Below, one piece after another: positions 24,679-37,351 of a stretch of DNA of 64,000 nt. This DNA is from Chionoecetes opilio (lineage: Eukaryota; Arthropoda; Malacostraca; Decapoda; Majidae): NCBI GenBank assembly GCA_016584305.1, contig JACEEZ010011923.1:38501-102500 (forward strand). The letters are read 5' to 3'. The translations under genes were made by a program, and so were the position numbers. The first letter of the stretch is position 1. Every line of letters begins with the position of its first letter. The notes below the pieces were generated by a model, which was given only the letters and a program-made list of their open reading frames with translations, did not search any database and was not told the origin of the DNA.

Positions 24679-26540
24679 CAGGGTTGCTGATTTTTTTTAT
24701 TTAAAAAAAAACAAAAAAACTTTGATTTAAATCAGTTTTATTTGATTTAAATAGATTTTTTAATTTTTTATTAATATGATGTTCTATATGAAATATAACT
24801 ACTACAGGATATTGTTTAGCATATTTATAACTGAAAAGAGATAGAATAAGTGAATAAAAAATGCATATAACATTAAATACAGATGAATTTACATATTTTC
24901 TATTTCTGTGATGGACGTTTTCACATCAATAGGCCTGTGTCTATAAGCACATTTTCACAACTTTGCCAGGCCAGTGTCATGTGAGCAGCAGTCTGTTTAC
25001 GAGGTGCAGTCCGTTTACTAACAAAGACGTGTTGACCAACAAAGCCACCGGAAGAAAACGGGAACTGCGCACTCGTTGAGGGGAATATTTACTAATACTG
25101 AATGTCCGCTAAAGTAGGGGAGGGTACACTGTTTTTATTCTTTCATAGGAAAAACATTCATGAATCGAATAATGTGCTCTGCTTTTGTATTACTGATGTG
25201 AAAGACCATTATATAGCCTGTTTGCAGTGAATCATGAGTAAATTTATGGAATACAGCATCTTGCTAATTAAAAAGAAAATACTATTTTGATGTGTATCAG
25301 ATGAATATGATACCTGTGTGGGACAGATTGCATTCTTGAACACGGGTGGTTAAGGCCCCATCTCCTGCTCACAGGACATTTCTGTACGAAATTGAATGCC
25401 TCATATATCATATATGCTCAAAACCCTAACTATAACTGTCGCCGATAGGAATTCTCGCCGACGTCGGCGAGTGTTCCACTTCGTGGCCCCCCCCCCCCCC
25501 CTTTTGTTGATAAATAAAGACGGGTTTGTTGGCGTAGGACGCCTGGACATGCCTTTGTTGATCAACAAGTCAATATTAGTAAATATTCCCCTCAACGCGT
25601 GCGCAGTTCCCGTTTTCTTTTGTTTGTAAACAAAGGCGGACTGCACCTCGTAAACAGACTGCTGCTCACACGATACCGGTCTGGGTTGGTTCTTAGTATA
25701 TCTAATAGTTATACTCATTAGTATAGTTATACCCACTTAGTATATTTATATCTATTAACGGTATAAATATACATGTGGGCGTATATAGTATAATATAGGT
25801 GTGTGATGGGCCCGTCCTGCAAGCCTTACCCCCCTCCCCCCCCCAAAGACACCAAATGATTATTAATTTGACCACAGGTAGTAACCTAGTTGGCATATAA
25901 AAGGTGAACCATGGTCATTATTCTGTCTGTGATGAGAGTCGGCTACACAAAATATTGCCTGATTTTGCTATATACTGTTCGGCCTAATTTTTCATAGTCA
26001 TCCTTGCTACTTGACTTCCCAATGGGAAGTCAATCGGATTCAATGGGATTTTTGTTGTAGTAATAACTACTTCGGCTGTTAAACAGGAAAATTATATTTT
26101 TTGTTTGATATAATCATAAGGCATATTAAACTTTGGTTAATATCACTTTGGCTTTTTATAAACAAAAGTAACATGCACATTCAACTTTTGGTTATAGTAG
26201 TGAGGCTTTTTGTACAGTACAACAAAAAATATATATATAATTGAGAAAAAAATATTTCTGCTGTGAAAACAGCCACATGGCAATTTGCTATCTAAAAGTG
26301 CCACAGTGGATTCCCCCGCACCACTCATTTAGTCTCATTATGATATGATTATACTACAATGATAAAATTGGTGTTCATAAAGCCCATTTGCTTAATTTTC
26401 CTTCTTTCCCCTCTCGTTTTCAAATAATGATAAGGTTATGATTTATTTAAATCAGTGATTTCTTTAAAAAAAATCATTTGATTTATATCATTATTTAAAT
26501 CAGTGATTAAAATCAACTTGATTTAAATAAAACAACCCTG
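24679..26540. mobile_element. hAT-like non-autonomous element
   Basis: It starts CAGGGTTGCTGATTTTTTTT and ends AAATAAAACAACCCTG, a hAT-type CAGGG/CCCTG terminus. The word GATTTAAATCA and variants recur many times in the first and last 100 bp, as subterminal repeats of hAT elements do. An internal inverted repeat pairs about 24960-25105 with 25550-25690. The flanks ATGTGAAT and AATTGTGA are similar but not an exact 8-bp duplication. It abuts the 3' part of the YqaJ-like pseudogene. No transposase. Confidence 0.7.
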
Positions 26541-27410
26541 AATTGTGAACATATCAGATTGAGCAAGACAAATGTATCATAAATGGACATAACCTTCTTG
26601 CTATTATTTTCAAACCTTGCCTGGTAAGAAGAAATCCTATCTATTGTTATATGTGGACTTTTATTTGTGAACATGACAAAATCACACCATTTGTATCCTG
26701 ATACACCTAAGTGAGTTTGTATTTGTGTGTACCAGGGAGAGGATTTCTTTAATTTAACTTCATCATTCACTTCATCATCATAGTGACAAAGTATGAGTTA
26801 CTTATAGCTAGTTCTCTACCAGTGAAGGGCCTGAACTTGTCACTGTATGGGCATTTTATTTCCAGAAGCCCTGTGCCACAACATTTGCATGTTACAACCC
26901 CATCTGGTGTCGCTCTTAGTAGAGGATTATCGTTTTTTGATAAAGAGGCCACAACTACTAATTTGGAATTTTTTTTGTGCAACTTTTTCATGTGTTCCAT
27001 ATAGAGTTTCTTAACTACAGGTTAATTATTTTTGCCATATTTAGTAGTTGTGCTCCCATGATAATGTGCTCGACCCATTGTTTCCTGTACAATATAATTG
27101 TCACTTGCATTACGGGTGTAATGAGCTGCCTTGTGCATCGTAGTGGAAGTAAGGGCCCCAACTTTGCTTCCTCCATACAGGAGATTTGCCCTGACCATGT
27201 GTTTTTTCTTTAATTGTTTCGATGTCAGCGTTACTTACGTTTTGTTGCACAAAATCAAGAAATGATCCACTAAATTTAGTCTCTGAAAGTTTCACCAAGT
27301 TCAAGGATAGTGGGAGGTTGTTATACCTGATTGGGAGGATCAAGAACCTGGGCATAGCTGGTTCCTGCACCATGATGAGCCATGAAATTCTTAAAATTCT
27401 CCTCTGCACT
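26541..27410 (-). pseudogene. YqaJ-type recombinase/exonuclease, decayed
   Basis: Minus-strand frames in order: LDFVQQNVSNADIETIKEKT with THGQGKSPVW (near 27240-27130), PVVKKLYMEHMKKLHKKN after an in-frame stop, then TPDGVVTCKCCGTGLLEIK with CPYSD, and after a frameshift YTQIQTHLGVSGYKWCDFV followed by MFTNKSPHITIDRI. The D...LEIKCPY spacing and the following 'Y-x-Q-x-Q...CDFV' are the core of the YqaJ/lambda-exonuclease fold (PD-(D/E)XK). Animal genomes carry such genes, often transposon-linked. At least two frameshifts and one stop make it non-functional. The hAT-like element begins where its C-terminal region should continue. Confidence 0.75.
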
Positions 27411-28021
27411 GTAGTTTTTTGAAAGGGTACAGGCTCTATAGTTTTCTGAACGAGGAGGTAAATGTCGTTCAGTAGCAGTATTTTTCCTGTAAATTATGAA
27501 TGTGATAAAATACTTATAGGGGCATTCAAGCTACTGCTGACAAAGCCCTAAACCAATAGAACATGCATAGAGGGAAAGACTACCTATGTTGTTACCAGCT
27601 TTTATGACCATAATAACATACTCTAGTCATAGTGTCAGTCATATACTAAAGAATTGTTTTTAACCCTTGCCTGTTTACCACACAAACACACAATTTGAAA
27701 AAAAACGGAAGATATAGGGATGAAGACAAGACCACATGAGTACAGCTGTGTCTCTTTATGCTAGTACTAGGAAAATACATAATTATGTTAAAGTCCCAGT
27801 TAGCAATCCCACTTCACAATCAAGAGGACAAGGGTTTGAATCAGCAGTTTTTTTGTTGAATATACTATACTGAGTATATGCACAAATTCATGTAATATTC
27901 ATATTATGATATAATGAGAATGTCTACATCAAGATTTGACCCTGAACCCCTTTCTAGTTCCCTTTTACAATAAAAACAGTCTACAGTTCTTTTATACTTA
28001 CCAATTATTATCGTTTTGTGT
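27411..28021. other. Unassigned sequence
   Basis: AT-rich, no gene seen. It may contain the upstream part of the YqaJ-like gene on the minus strand (a FKNFMAHHGAGTSYAQVL-like frame starts just inside 27410), but beyond about 27430 nothing is recognisable. Confidence 0.4.
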
Positions 28022-30162
28022 AAACAGTATCTGAGAATTCATTCAATCAATCATTGGGTCATACTCCGGGGGGCGCGTCGCCTCACACACCCTACGACAC
28101 CACTCTCGGGGGTCACCACGCGTGAGTCCCCATGCAGGCTCCTTTCCCATACCAAGCTGCTCTCAACAAGAAACATCAACTTGCCCCAGCCACGAGCCTT
28201 GTGGGCGCCCCCTTGGCCTCCTCCACGCCGGATTGTCTCTTACAGATACAACCCGATGGGAAGGATCGGTTTCAGGGTACACTGCCACATGTCCATATAT
28301 CCGAAGTTGGCTCTGACGGAGTATGCAGGTAATAGGCCTCGATTCAGTCTCACGGTGCAATCGCTGATTTGACACGTAATCATCCCAGCGATACCCCATG
28401 ATTCTGCGAAGACACTTATTACCAAAGGCATTGATTATTCTCTTCAAGTCGCTATTTAGTGTCCATGTCTCACAACCATAGAGTAAGACAGGGATCACAA
28501 GCGACTTGAAGATCCAGATCTTTGTCCTCCTGCACAGTCCATAACACCGTGGGGAATGCCAATCCACCGTAAGACTTCTTGACGTGACCCGCCGTAAGAC
28601 TTCTTGACATGACCCGCCGTCATTATGGACTGCGCTACCAAGGTATGTAAAACTTTCCAAGATCTCAATGTCCTCGCCGCACGCATGAACAGACTGTACT
28701 GTTTCATCTAGTAAGCCTCCAAACACCTGAACCTTGGTCTTAAGCCAGAAGATCTCAAGTCCCAAAGGCTTCGCCTCCTCGTGCAGCACCTCGAGAGCCA
28801 TCACCAGGACCTCCAGCAACTCGGCAAAGATTACTGCATCATCGGCAAAAACAAGATCAGTGATCTTGGTGTTGCCGACGGATGCTCCACAATCACTTTG
28901 ATCTACAACTTTGCCCAATACCCAGTCCATACAAGTGTTGAAAAGTGATGGGGCAAGGACGCACCCTTGCCTCACTCCTGTATTAACAGGAAAAAAGCTG
29001 GATACACCTCCCCCTCACTTCACAGCACTCTCAGTTCCAGAATACAGACCAGTCATCAAACCAATAGTCCTTGCAGGAATCCCGCTAAGTCGCAGAAGAT
29101 CCCAGAGTGATTCACGATGTACTGAGTCAAACGCCTTCTGGAGATCAACATAGGCTGCAAGCATCCCCTGTCGAAACTCACGTTGCCGTTCCACCAGGAC
29201 ACGAAGCACTAGGATACGGTCCGTTGTTGACTTACCAGGCGTGAACCCAGACTGCTGAGGTCTCTGATGTTTCAGCAGATGACTGCGGATCCGTATCAGC
29301 AATAGATGGGCAAGCACCTTGCCTGGCACGCTGAGCAGTGTAATACCGCGGTAATTGTTGCAGTCCTGACAGTCCCTTTTCCCTTTCCAGATAGGGACGA
29401 CCAGCCCCCTTTTCCAGTCAAGAGGAATGGTACCTGATTGCCACACGGCAGTCAGGACAGCATGCAACCCGCGGATCATGGCCTCACCCCCAGCTTTGAG
29501 GAGCTCCGCACTGATATTACAAACATCAGCGCCTTTCCACCCCTCAACTTTGCTACAGCCTCTCTGACTTCGTCAAGAGAGGGTGCGGTTTCGTCAATGG
29601 GAGGATCGGCATCCACTGCCTGTAACCCAGTGGTGTGAAGCTGCTCAGTTGTAGGATCCACCGTGAACAACTGCCCAAAGTACTCAGCCCAACGAGCCAT
29701 CTGCCCATCCATGTCCGACACGAGGCGCCCATCTGCTGTTCGAATAGCACTCGCCCGAGATGGAGACTTGGAACGGAGCTTCTTCAGGGCTCGGTAGGCG
29801 GGTCAGAGGTCATTAGTGTTCAAATGACCCTCAACATCCTCAGCGAGACTCCTGACATAACTCTCCTTGTCGCTCCCCAGGAGGGTTCTAGTCCAGCGTG
29901 ACAGAGCCCTGTGCTGGTCCTGGTTCCCAGCCAGCCTGGCAGCGCGACTCTCCTCAATTTTTTTGAGCATCTCTGTCGAGACAAAACCACGCCTTGACCT
30001 CGGGCGCTCCCCAATACACTCCTTGGCAGCCTGTAGAGTTTCACGTTTAAAGGTATCCCACAGTTCTACAGGGTCCTCGAGGGCACCGAGCACATGAAAC
30101 CGATTTGAGACTGCCACCGCATACTCATGGGCACATGTCAAGTTCTTCAGTTTCTCAAGATG
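28022..30162 (-). mobile_element. RTE-type LINE copy, 5'-truncated, minus strand
   Basis: Read right to left, it encodes the linker after the endonuclease (from 30141), then the reverse transcriptase. The fragments include LVVPIWKGKRDCQDCNNYRG, AYVDLQKAFDSVHRE, VRQGCVLAPSLFN and LVFADDAVIFAE with the catalytic F-A-D-D box, ending in the basic tail (RLHRETESRP, LRIYGHVAVYPETDPSHRV). The natural 3' end with a TTGATTGATTGAA-type tail is at about 28022-28050. In-frame stops occur after NTNDL (29803) and SAVK (29015), a frameshift at KALMF, and a local ~30-bp duplication near 28560-28620. It is non-functional and head to head with the copy at 30343-32883. Confidence 0.9.
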
Positions 30163-30342
30163 AAAATATTAGATACTGCTTTGTATATAATCATTCCCAC
30201 AGTATACAAATGTACATAAATTTACCAAAATGAATGGCTACTCACAAATGAGTCAACTCACCAATGAGATTGCTGTTGTTGCACCACAGTGGTGTTAAAA
30301 ATTATACTATGTGATTGTGTGGATTGAGGGTGTCTGGATAGA
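30163..30342. other. Spacer between the two RTE copies
   Basis: 180 bp of AT-rich sequence with no similarity to either copy, separating the truncated 5' ends of the two head-to-head LINEs. Confidence 0.6.
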
Positions 30343-32883
30343 ATTAGTGCTTGCTATGTGCAGTATCGGGACACACTGATTGTCTTGGGCGACTTCAATG
30401 CTACTACTGGCACTGTGAGAGATGGCTACGAGTTGTGTGTTGGTCCCCATGGCTCGGGTACCAGAAACACCAACAGTTCTCTGCTTCTGAACTTTGCAAG
30501 GTCCAGAAGGTTGAGAATTGCAGGTTCTTGGTATCAGAGACCAGAGCTGCACCGCTGGACATGGTATAGTAATGCCGGAGGGGTAGCTAAGGAGATCGAC
30601 CACATCCTCGTTAGTACTCGTTGGAGGATCCTCCAGAACTGCAGGGTTTACCGGAGTGCTGAGTTCTTTGGAACAGATCACAGACTTGTTGTTGCTACAC
30701 TTAAGCTTCATGTCAAGTCCAGAAGAATCTCAAGAGGTAACCATACTGTGTTTCATCTTGAGAAACTGAAGGACTTGACATGTGCTCATGAGTATGCGGT
30801 GGCAGTCTCAAATCGGTTTGATGTGCTCGGTGCCCTCGAGGACCCTGTAGAACTGTGGGATACCTTTAAACGTGAAACTCTACAGGCTGCCAAGGAGTGT
30901 ATTGGGGAGCGCCCGAGGTCAAGGCGTGGTTTTGTCTCGACAGAGATGCTCAAAAAAATTGAGGAGAGTCGCGCTGCCAGGCTGGCTGGGAACCAGGACC
31001 AGCACAGGGCTCTGTCACGCTGGACTAGAACCCTCCTGGGGAGCGACAAGGAGAGTTATGTCAGGAGTCTCGCTGAGGATGTTGAGGGTCATTTGAACAC
31101 TAATGACCTCTGACCCGCCTACCGAGCCCTGAAGAAGCTCCGTTCCAAGTCTCCATCTCGGGCGAGTGCTATTCGAACAGCAGATGGGCGCCTCGTGTCG
31201 GACATGGATGGGCAGATGGCTCGTTGGGCTGAGTACTTTGGGCAGTTGTTCACGGTGGATCCTACAACTGAGCAGCTTCACACCACTGGGTTACAGGCAG
31301 TGGATGCCGATCCTCCCATTGACGAAACCGCACCCTCTCTTGACGAAGTCAGAGAGGCTGTAGCAAAGTTGAGGGGTGGAAAGGCGCTGATGTTTGTAAT
31401 ATCAGTGCGGAGCTCCTCAAAGCTGGGGGTGAGGCCATGATCCGCGGGTTGCATGCTGTCCTGACTGCCGTGTGGCAATCAGGTACCATTCCTCTTGACT
31501 GGAAAAGGGGGCTGGTCGTCCCTATCTGGAAAGGGAAAAGGGACTGTCAGGACTGCAACAATTACCGCGGTATTACACTGCTCAGCGTGCCAGGCAAGGT
31601 GCTTGCCCATCTATTGCTGATACGGATCCGCAGTCATCTGCTGAAACATCAGAGACCTCAGCAGTCTGGGTTCACGCCTGGTAAGTCAACAACGGACCGT
31701 ATCCTAGTGCTTCGTGTCCTGGTGGAACGGCAACGTGAGTTTCGACAGGGGATGCTTGCAGCCTATGTTGATCTCCAGAAGGCGTTTGACTCAGTACATC
31801 GTGAATCACTCTGGGATCTTCTGCGACTTAGCGGGATTCCTGCAAGGACTATTGGTTTGATGACTGGTCTGTATTCTGGAACTGAGAGTGCTGTGAAGTG
31901 AGGGGGAGGTGTATCCAGCTTTTTTCCTGTTAATACAGGAGTGAGGCAAGGGTGCGTCCTTGCCCCATCACTTTTCAACGCTTGTATGGACTGGGTATTG
32001 GACAAGGTTGCAGATCAAAGTGATTGTGGAGCATTCGTCGGCAACACCAAGATCACTGATCTTGTTTTTGCCGATGATGCAGTAATCTTTGCTGAGTCGC
32101 TGGAGGTCCTGGTGATGGCTCTCGAGGCGCTGCACGAGGAGGCAAAGCCTTTGGGACTTGAGGTCTCCTGGCTCAAGACCAAGGTCCAGGTATTTGGAGA
32201 CTTACTAGATGAAGCAGTACAGTCTGTTCATGCGTGTGGTGAGGACATTGAGATCTTGGAAAGTTTTACATACCTTGGTAGCGCAGTCCATAATGACGGC
32301 GGGTCACGTCAAGAAGTCTTACGGCGGATTGGCATAGCCCACGGTGTTATGGACTCGCTCAGCGGGAGTATTTGGCGTTGTCGGTACCTGCGCAGGAGGA
32401 CAAAGATCCGGTTCTTCAAGTCGCTTGTGATCCCTGTCTTACTCTATGGTTGTGAGACATGGACACTAAATAGTGACTTGAAGAGACGAATCAATGCCTT
32501 TGGTAATAAGTGTCTTCGCAGAATCATGGGGTATCGCTGGGATGATTACGTGTCAAATCAGCGATTGCACCGTGAGACTGAATCGAGGCCTATTACCTGC
32601 ATAGTCCCTCAGCGCCAACTTCGGCTATATGGGCATGTGGCACGCTACCCTGAAACCGATCCTTCCCATCGGGTTGTATCTGTTAAAGACAATCCGGCGT
32701 GGAGGAGGCCAAGGGGGCTCCCACAAGGCTCGTGGCTGGGGCAAGTTGATGTTTCTTGTCGAGAGCTGCTTGGTATGGGAAAGGAGCCTGCATGGGAACT
32801 CGCGCGTGGTGACCCCCGGGAGTGGCGTCGTAGGGTGGGCGAGGCGACGCGCCCCCCGGCGTATGCCCCCAATGATTGATTGA
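30343..32883 (+). mobile_element. RTE-type LINE copy, 5'-truncated, plus strand
   Basis: It begins inside the endonuclease: LIVLGDFNATTGTVRDGYE, EIDHILVSTRWRIL and GTDHRLVVATL are the GDFNA and DH catalytic motifs of EEP-type APE endonucleases. The reverse transcriptase follows in three frames (to 31113, 31437-31901, 31941-32879), with YVDLQKAFDSVHRE, VRQGCVLAPSLFN and LVFADDAVIFAE. The C-terminal 312-residue frame is the best preserved and ends at the natural 3' terminus, tail ATGATTGATTGA. Stops after NTNDL and SAVK and the frameshift at KALMF are identical to the minus-strand copy. Animal copies of this family are often annotated as craniofacial development protein 2-like because of the endonuclease. 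Confidence 0.92.
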
Positions 32884-34065
32884 TATGTGCAGTAGCAAAG
32901 ACTACTGTATACTGGACTTGTTACTCGCGCTCCGCGCCAACCCGGCCATGACCAGTGGAGGCCGATCGGCAAGGTAAAAAAATGTTTCGAACATCACTCC
33001 CATTTCCCTTCCTTTGGTTTATCAGTATAAATGATATGCTGTTAACTTCGTAATTGTTTGTCCTATAATATTATAAAATAAATAAAAGTAAAACACACTA
33101 AAAAATGCCATTATGAGACTGAAGAAACATGCATGAACTTAAACTCTTCGCCATTTAATATTTTGCGAGACAACATTGAAGATGGAGCATATCAATAGAA
33201 GCGGATTTTCATTAACTTTCCATTGATCTATTTTGTTTTCTGATAAATTAATTACCACCATGCATAAATTAGCATTGACTAAAGAAATAACATCATCAGT
33301 CGGATCAGCAAGTAAAAAAAAAAAAAAAGTGTTCCATGAATACAGTAGACTGGTTTATCAGTATAAATGATACACTGTTATCTTCGTAAATGTTTGTTCT
33401 ATAATATTATCAAATAAAAAACAGTAAAATACATTAAAGAAATGCCATTATGAGAGACTGAAGAAATATGCATGAACTTAAACTCTTCGACATTTAAAAA
33501 AATTTGATAAAACTTTATACATGAAACATATCAATAGAAGCGAAATTTTATTAGCTTTCCATTGATATATTTCGTTTACTGATAAATGAATTAACACCAT
33601 GCATAAATTAGCGTTAACTAAATAAATAACATCATCAATCGGGTAATTTTCCTGCTTGATGATGTTATTTACTTAGTTAATGCTAATTTATGCATGGTTC
33701 TAATTCATTTGATCAGAAAACGAAATATATCAATGGAAAGCTAATAAAATTCCGCTTTTATTGATATGTTCATGTAAAAAGTTTTATCGCAAAATATTAA
33801 ATGTCGAAGAGTTTAAGTTCATGCATATTTCTTCAGTCGCATAATGGCATTTCTTTAGTGTTTTTTACTGTTTTTTATTAGATAATATTATAGAACAAAC
33901 ATTTACGAAGATAACAGTATATCATTTATACTGTTAAACCATAGGAAGGGGAATGGGAGTGATGTTCGAAAATGTCAGGAATCGCGGCATTGGCCTCCAC
34001 TGGAAATAGCCCAAACTAAGTAGCAAGTCCAGTGTACAGTAGTCTTTGGCAGTAGCAACACTGGT
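32884..34065. repeat. Fold-back cluster: two direct copies and one inverted copy
   Basis: A unit beginning near GTTTATCAGTATAAATGATA and running through AAACTCTTCG..CATTTAA to TAAATTAGC occurs at about 33017-33300 and again at 33350-33645, then inverted at 33655-33945. The outer edges also pair: GCAAAGACTACTGTATACTG near 32893 with CAGTGTACAGTAGTCTTTGG... near 34030. It starts exactly where the RTE copy ends. Non-coding. It may be a MITE-like element that duplicated one arm. Confidence 0.75.
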
Positions 34066-34319
34066 ATCAATATATTTTTAGCTTACTCATGGTGGACCTA
34101 CCCTTGGCCTTAACTGGTGGCTTTTAATAATCATTGGTGTAGGACAGATGGTAGTCTCTAATTGTATTATTAGATGTTGCTGACAATTCTTTTAATTAAT
34201 TCTTTTTACTGTTTTAGTTTGCTTTACCCACGCTGTGGTAATGACCTCTGATTCTTGTTTTCATGTTAAACTCTGTTTGAAGTGTAGTATTATGCCAACA
34301 CCTACTCTTGATTTTCCAG

Positions 34320-34370
34320 GACTAAGTGAAGGACTACGAAAACTGTCACATACAATAACTACCTGGCAAG
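34320..34370 (+). other. ANAPC15: ANAPC15 5' untranslated part of the first coding exon
   Basis: A pyrimidine-rich acceptor ending CTTGATTTTCCAG at 34319 is followed by 51 bp without ATG before the ANAPC15 start. This suggests that the transcript begins in an upstream non-coding exon that I cannot locate. Confidence 0.55.
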
Positions 34371-34469
34371 ATGGCTCAGCCTCCTCTGTACCCCACAATT
34401 GCTCCTTTACTAGTAGACCCAGCCTGGTTCTTGGTGGACAAGCCAGTAGATCTTGACAAAGAACTGAAG
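34371..34469 (+). CDS. ANAPC15: ANAPC15 (APC15/MND2), first coding exon
   Basis: APC15 is a small subunit of the anaphase-promoting complex/cyclosome; in known systems it promotes turnover of the mitotic checkpoint complex on APC/C in the nucleus and cytosol. This exon encodes 33 residues starting MAQPPLYPTIAPLLVDPAWF and continuing LVDKPVDLDKELK. It aligns with the conserved N-terminus of the family (an LFPSLFP-like start, then W-F-x-x-D-x-P and an acidic/Leu stretch). It ends exactly at a strong donor AAG|GTATGT in phase 0, which matches the phase of the terminal exon at 45851. The assignment rests on both exons together. The start is the first ATG after the acceptor and has the favourable context CAAGATGG. 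The intervening intron of 11,381 bp is filled with mobile elements. Confidence 0.85.
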
Positions 34470-34537
34470 GTATGTTGGTACAGTTGTTGGTAAGATATTG
34501 GTTTACATCTTACATGCCCAATCATACCCATAACTAT

Positions 34538-34582
<45 letters not shown>

Positions 34583-36373
34583 CTTTGCTTGTATATCTTC
34601 TTACTCAGTCCTTATTCTTTCTTTCTTTTCCATGTCTTTTCAATTTGTTTGATTCTCTTTATTGCCCTATTTTCGCTCCTCCTTGTTTGTTCCTCTCTCT
34701 ACGTTTTCTTCCTTGATACCCCTTCCTTCCTTGCTGTGGAAATTTATGACACAAAAATATGTTTAACTTGAATTCTTACCTCCAGAAACCCATGCCTATC
34801 TTTTCCCGACAAGATACCCCAGCTAGCACTAACTAAGATACTTATCAGGTGGATAGGAGGGTTATGTTGGCTTGAAGGACTTGACCAATACTGCACGAAC
34901 ATAGCACTCGGTGTGGCGCACGTGATCAGAGCCGAAGGTGAATGGGGGAGTTGAGTGTTATGGTTTGGCGTCAGGGGAGCTATCAACCAACTTGACGCGG
35001 CGGGATATTTGCAGTGTTGCTAGAACACGTCCTTTGGTTTTTAACTTATATATACAAGTATATATACAACTTCTCGATTTAATCGGAAAAGCTTAGCAAG
35101 AGGTGTTGCTATGTTGGGAATCTAAAGTGTACTGAAAATGAACCTAGGGTGGCAAGGGCCGCCCTGAATACCTAGGCTACGTGTCAACGTATCTGAGGCA
35201 CAAATATAATGGCGGCTAATGATCAGTCGTTTCTAATTAAGGTGATAATGGTTAATACCACTGGGATTTTTTATTTACCATATCCGAATACTTATCATTT
35301 ACTTAAATTACCTAAATTTCTATCCAATACCATTATAACTATTATTATATACATTCCTACTCTCCCCCTATGGTGAGCGAACAACACCTCCCTCATTACT
35401 AGAGATCTGATAAAAATGTTGTTATTTAAACCAATTTGTTTTTTTTATGTTATGTATTTTCACCAAAATATGTGATAGAAAAACTAAAATATGTGGTTTT
35501 AATCAGTCCTTTATTTCCGTGAAAAATGCAGGAAAACAAAATCAGAAATGATACACAACCAATACTGCACCCAGGGGGGACAGGGGTGGATTCCCCCTGA
35601 AATCTATTGACGTTTCAAAACACTAGCCTTATATAATACTGAATGAGCAGCAAGCCATAGACTGAAATTAAGTACATATAGCTAAAAAAAATGAAAAAAT
35701 AGAAAGGAACATATGATTAACTTTTTGAATTAGCTAACGATTCCCCCCGAAATGAAATTCTGGCTACAGACCTGTATGCAAAACATAGTACTATAAACTA
35801 TATATAGCTCAGACTGCTGAACGATTGTAAAAGCAATTTGTAACTATGATTTTGTTCGATTTTCTTCTGTAAGACGCTTGGTTTGAGAATCCTTGCAAAA
35901 CTTGCTGAGATTGGATAAAAATGTTGTTATTTAGGCCATTTTAGGTACATCTCTAGCAGAAATCATAATTTAGGTTTTTTTTTCTTCAAAAAACACTTAT
36001 GTGAAAAAATATTTCTTATGTACTTCACATATTTTCCCGATCTCTGCTCATTACCAAGGGAGGGGAACAAAACTACCACTCTACTAATTGAGAGGGTGGT
36101 TGGTAGATCATTTCCACACTTGCCTTTTGTGGCAAGCAGTCTTTGTTACATCGCTTTCTTTCTTTCCGTTATATTGTATTCCATCACTTCTCTGTTTGTG
36201 ATATTCTTCCAGTACCCTACTTTCTCTAACTTTCCCTTCATAGTCCATCTTACTTCTTAGTTTTTTTTATGATACTCATCCTCTACCCCACATTCCCCCT
36301 ATATATATTAAATCATCAAATGCCACCTTGCTTTACTGTATTTGTGATACTCTCTACCACTCATATATATATA
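34470..36373. other. ANAPC15 intron, transposon-poor part
   Basis: No gene recognised. A (GA)n tract of about 36 bp lies at 34541-34577. A direct repeat GATAAAAATGTTGTTATTTA occurs near 35410 and 35915. A pyrimidine-rich patch lies near 34600-34740. The rest is AT-rich. Confidence 0.5.
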
Positions 36374-36445
36374 CAGGAGAACCTCGTTTAACCGGCATTT
36401 AAAACAACGGCAGCCTCAAAACAACGGCACTAATCGTCCCAGGCT

Positions 36446-36491
<46 letters not shown>

Positions 36492-36848
36492 CTTTTTTTC
36501 CCCACTGATAAACTCTGGAACTCTCTTCCTGTTTCTATTTTTCCACTTTCCTATGACTTACATCTTTTCAAAAGAAGAGTAACAAGACACCTCCCGAACT
36601 AAATTGGCTCACCCCTCTTTTTTATTTTATTCTCTTACTGTCTTCTTTATAGGGACTGGCAACTAAGCGGGCTTTGTGTTACCCATTTTTGTTGTGCCCT
36701 TGGCCGGTTCCTTGTGATGGGAAAAAAAAAGAAAAAAAAAAAAGGGGATTTTGGGCGATTCCATAAGAGTAACTCTCAAAACAACGGCAAAATGAGTTAT
36801 CCGGCATGCGCTCCCCCCCGCGGGTGCCGGATAAACGAGGTTCTCCTG
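36374..36848. mobile_element. Family E pogo/Tigger-like element, short copy
   Basis: It begins CAGGAGAACCTCGTTTAACC and ends CGAGGTTCTCCTG, flanked by TA. The words ACCGGCAT and AACGGCA recur at both ends. A 56-bp T run lies near 36449-36490. The middle (about 36500-36715) is the 3' end of the CR1/jockey-like LINE found at 42090-43960, another case of LINE cargo inside this family. It sits in the ANAPC15 intron. Confidence 0.9.
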
Positions 36849-36862
36849 TATATATATATATA

Positions 36863-37319
<457 letters not shown>

Positions 37320-37351
37320 ATTTTGTATGTTTCTATTGCATACACAGAGTA

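Noticed and set aside
30786..31478. Minus-strand frames mirroring those at 29438-30097
   Set aside because: They are antisense shadows of the RTE reverse transcriptase copies, which repeat because the copies are inverted.
28022..32883. Assembly fold-back artefact for the head-to-head RTE copies
   Set aside because: The arms differ at many positions, have different 5' ends and an arm-specific duplication near 28560, so they are not one read folded on itself.
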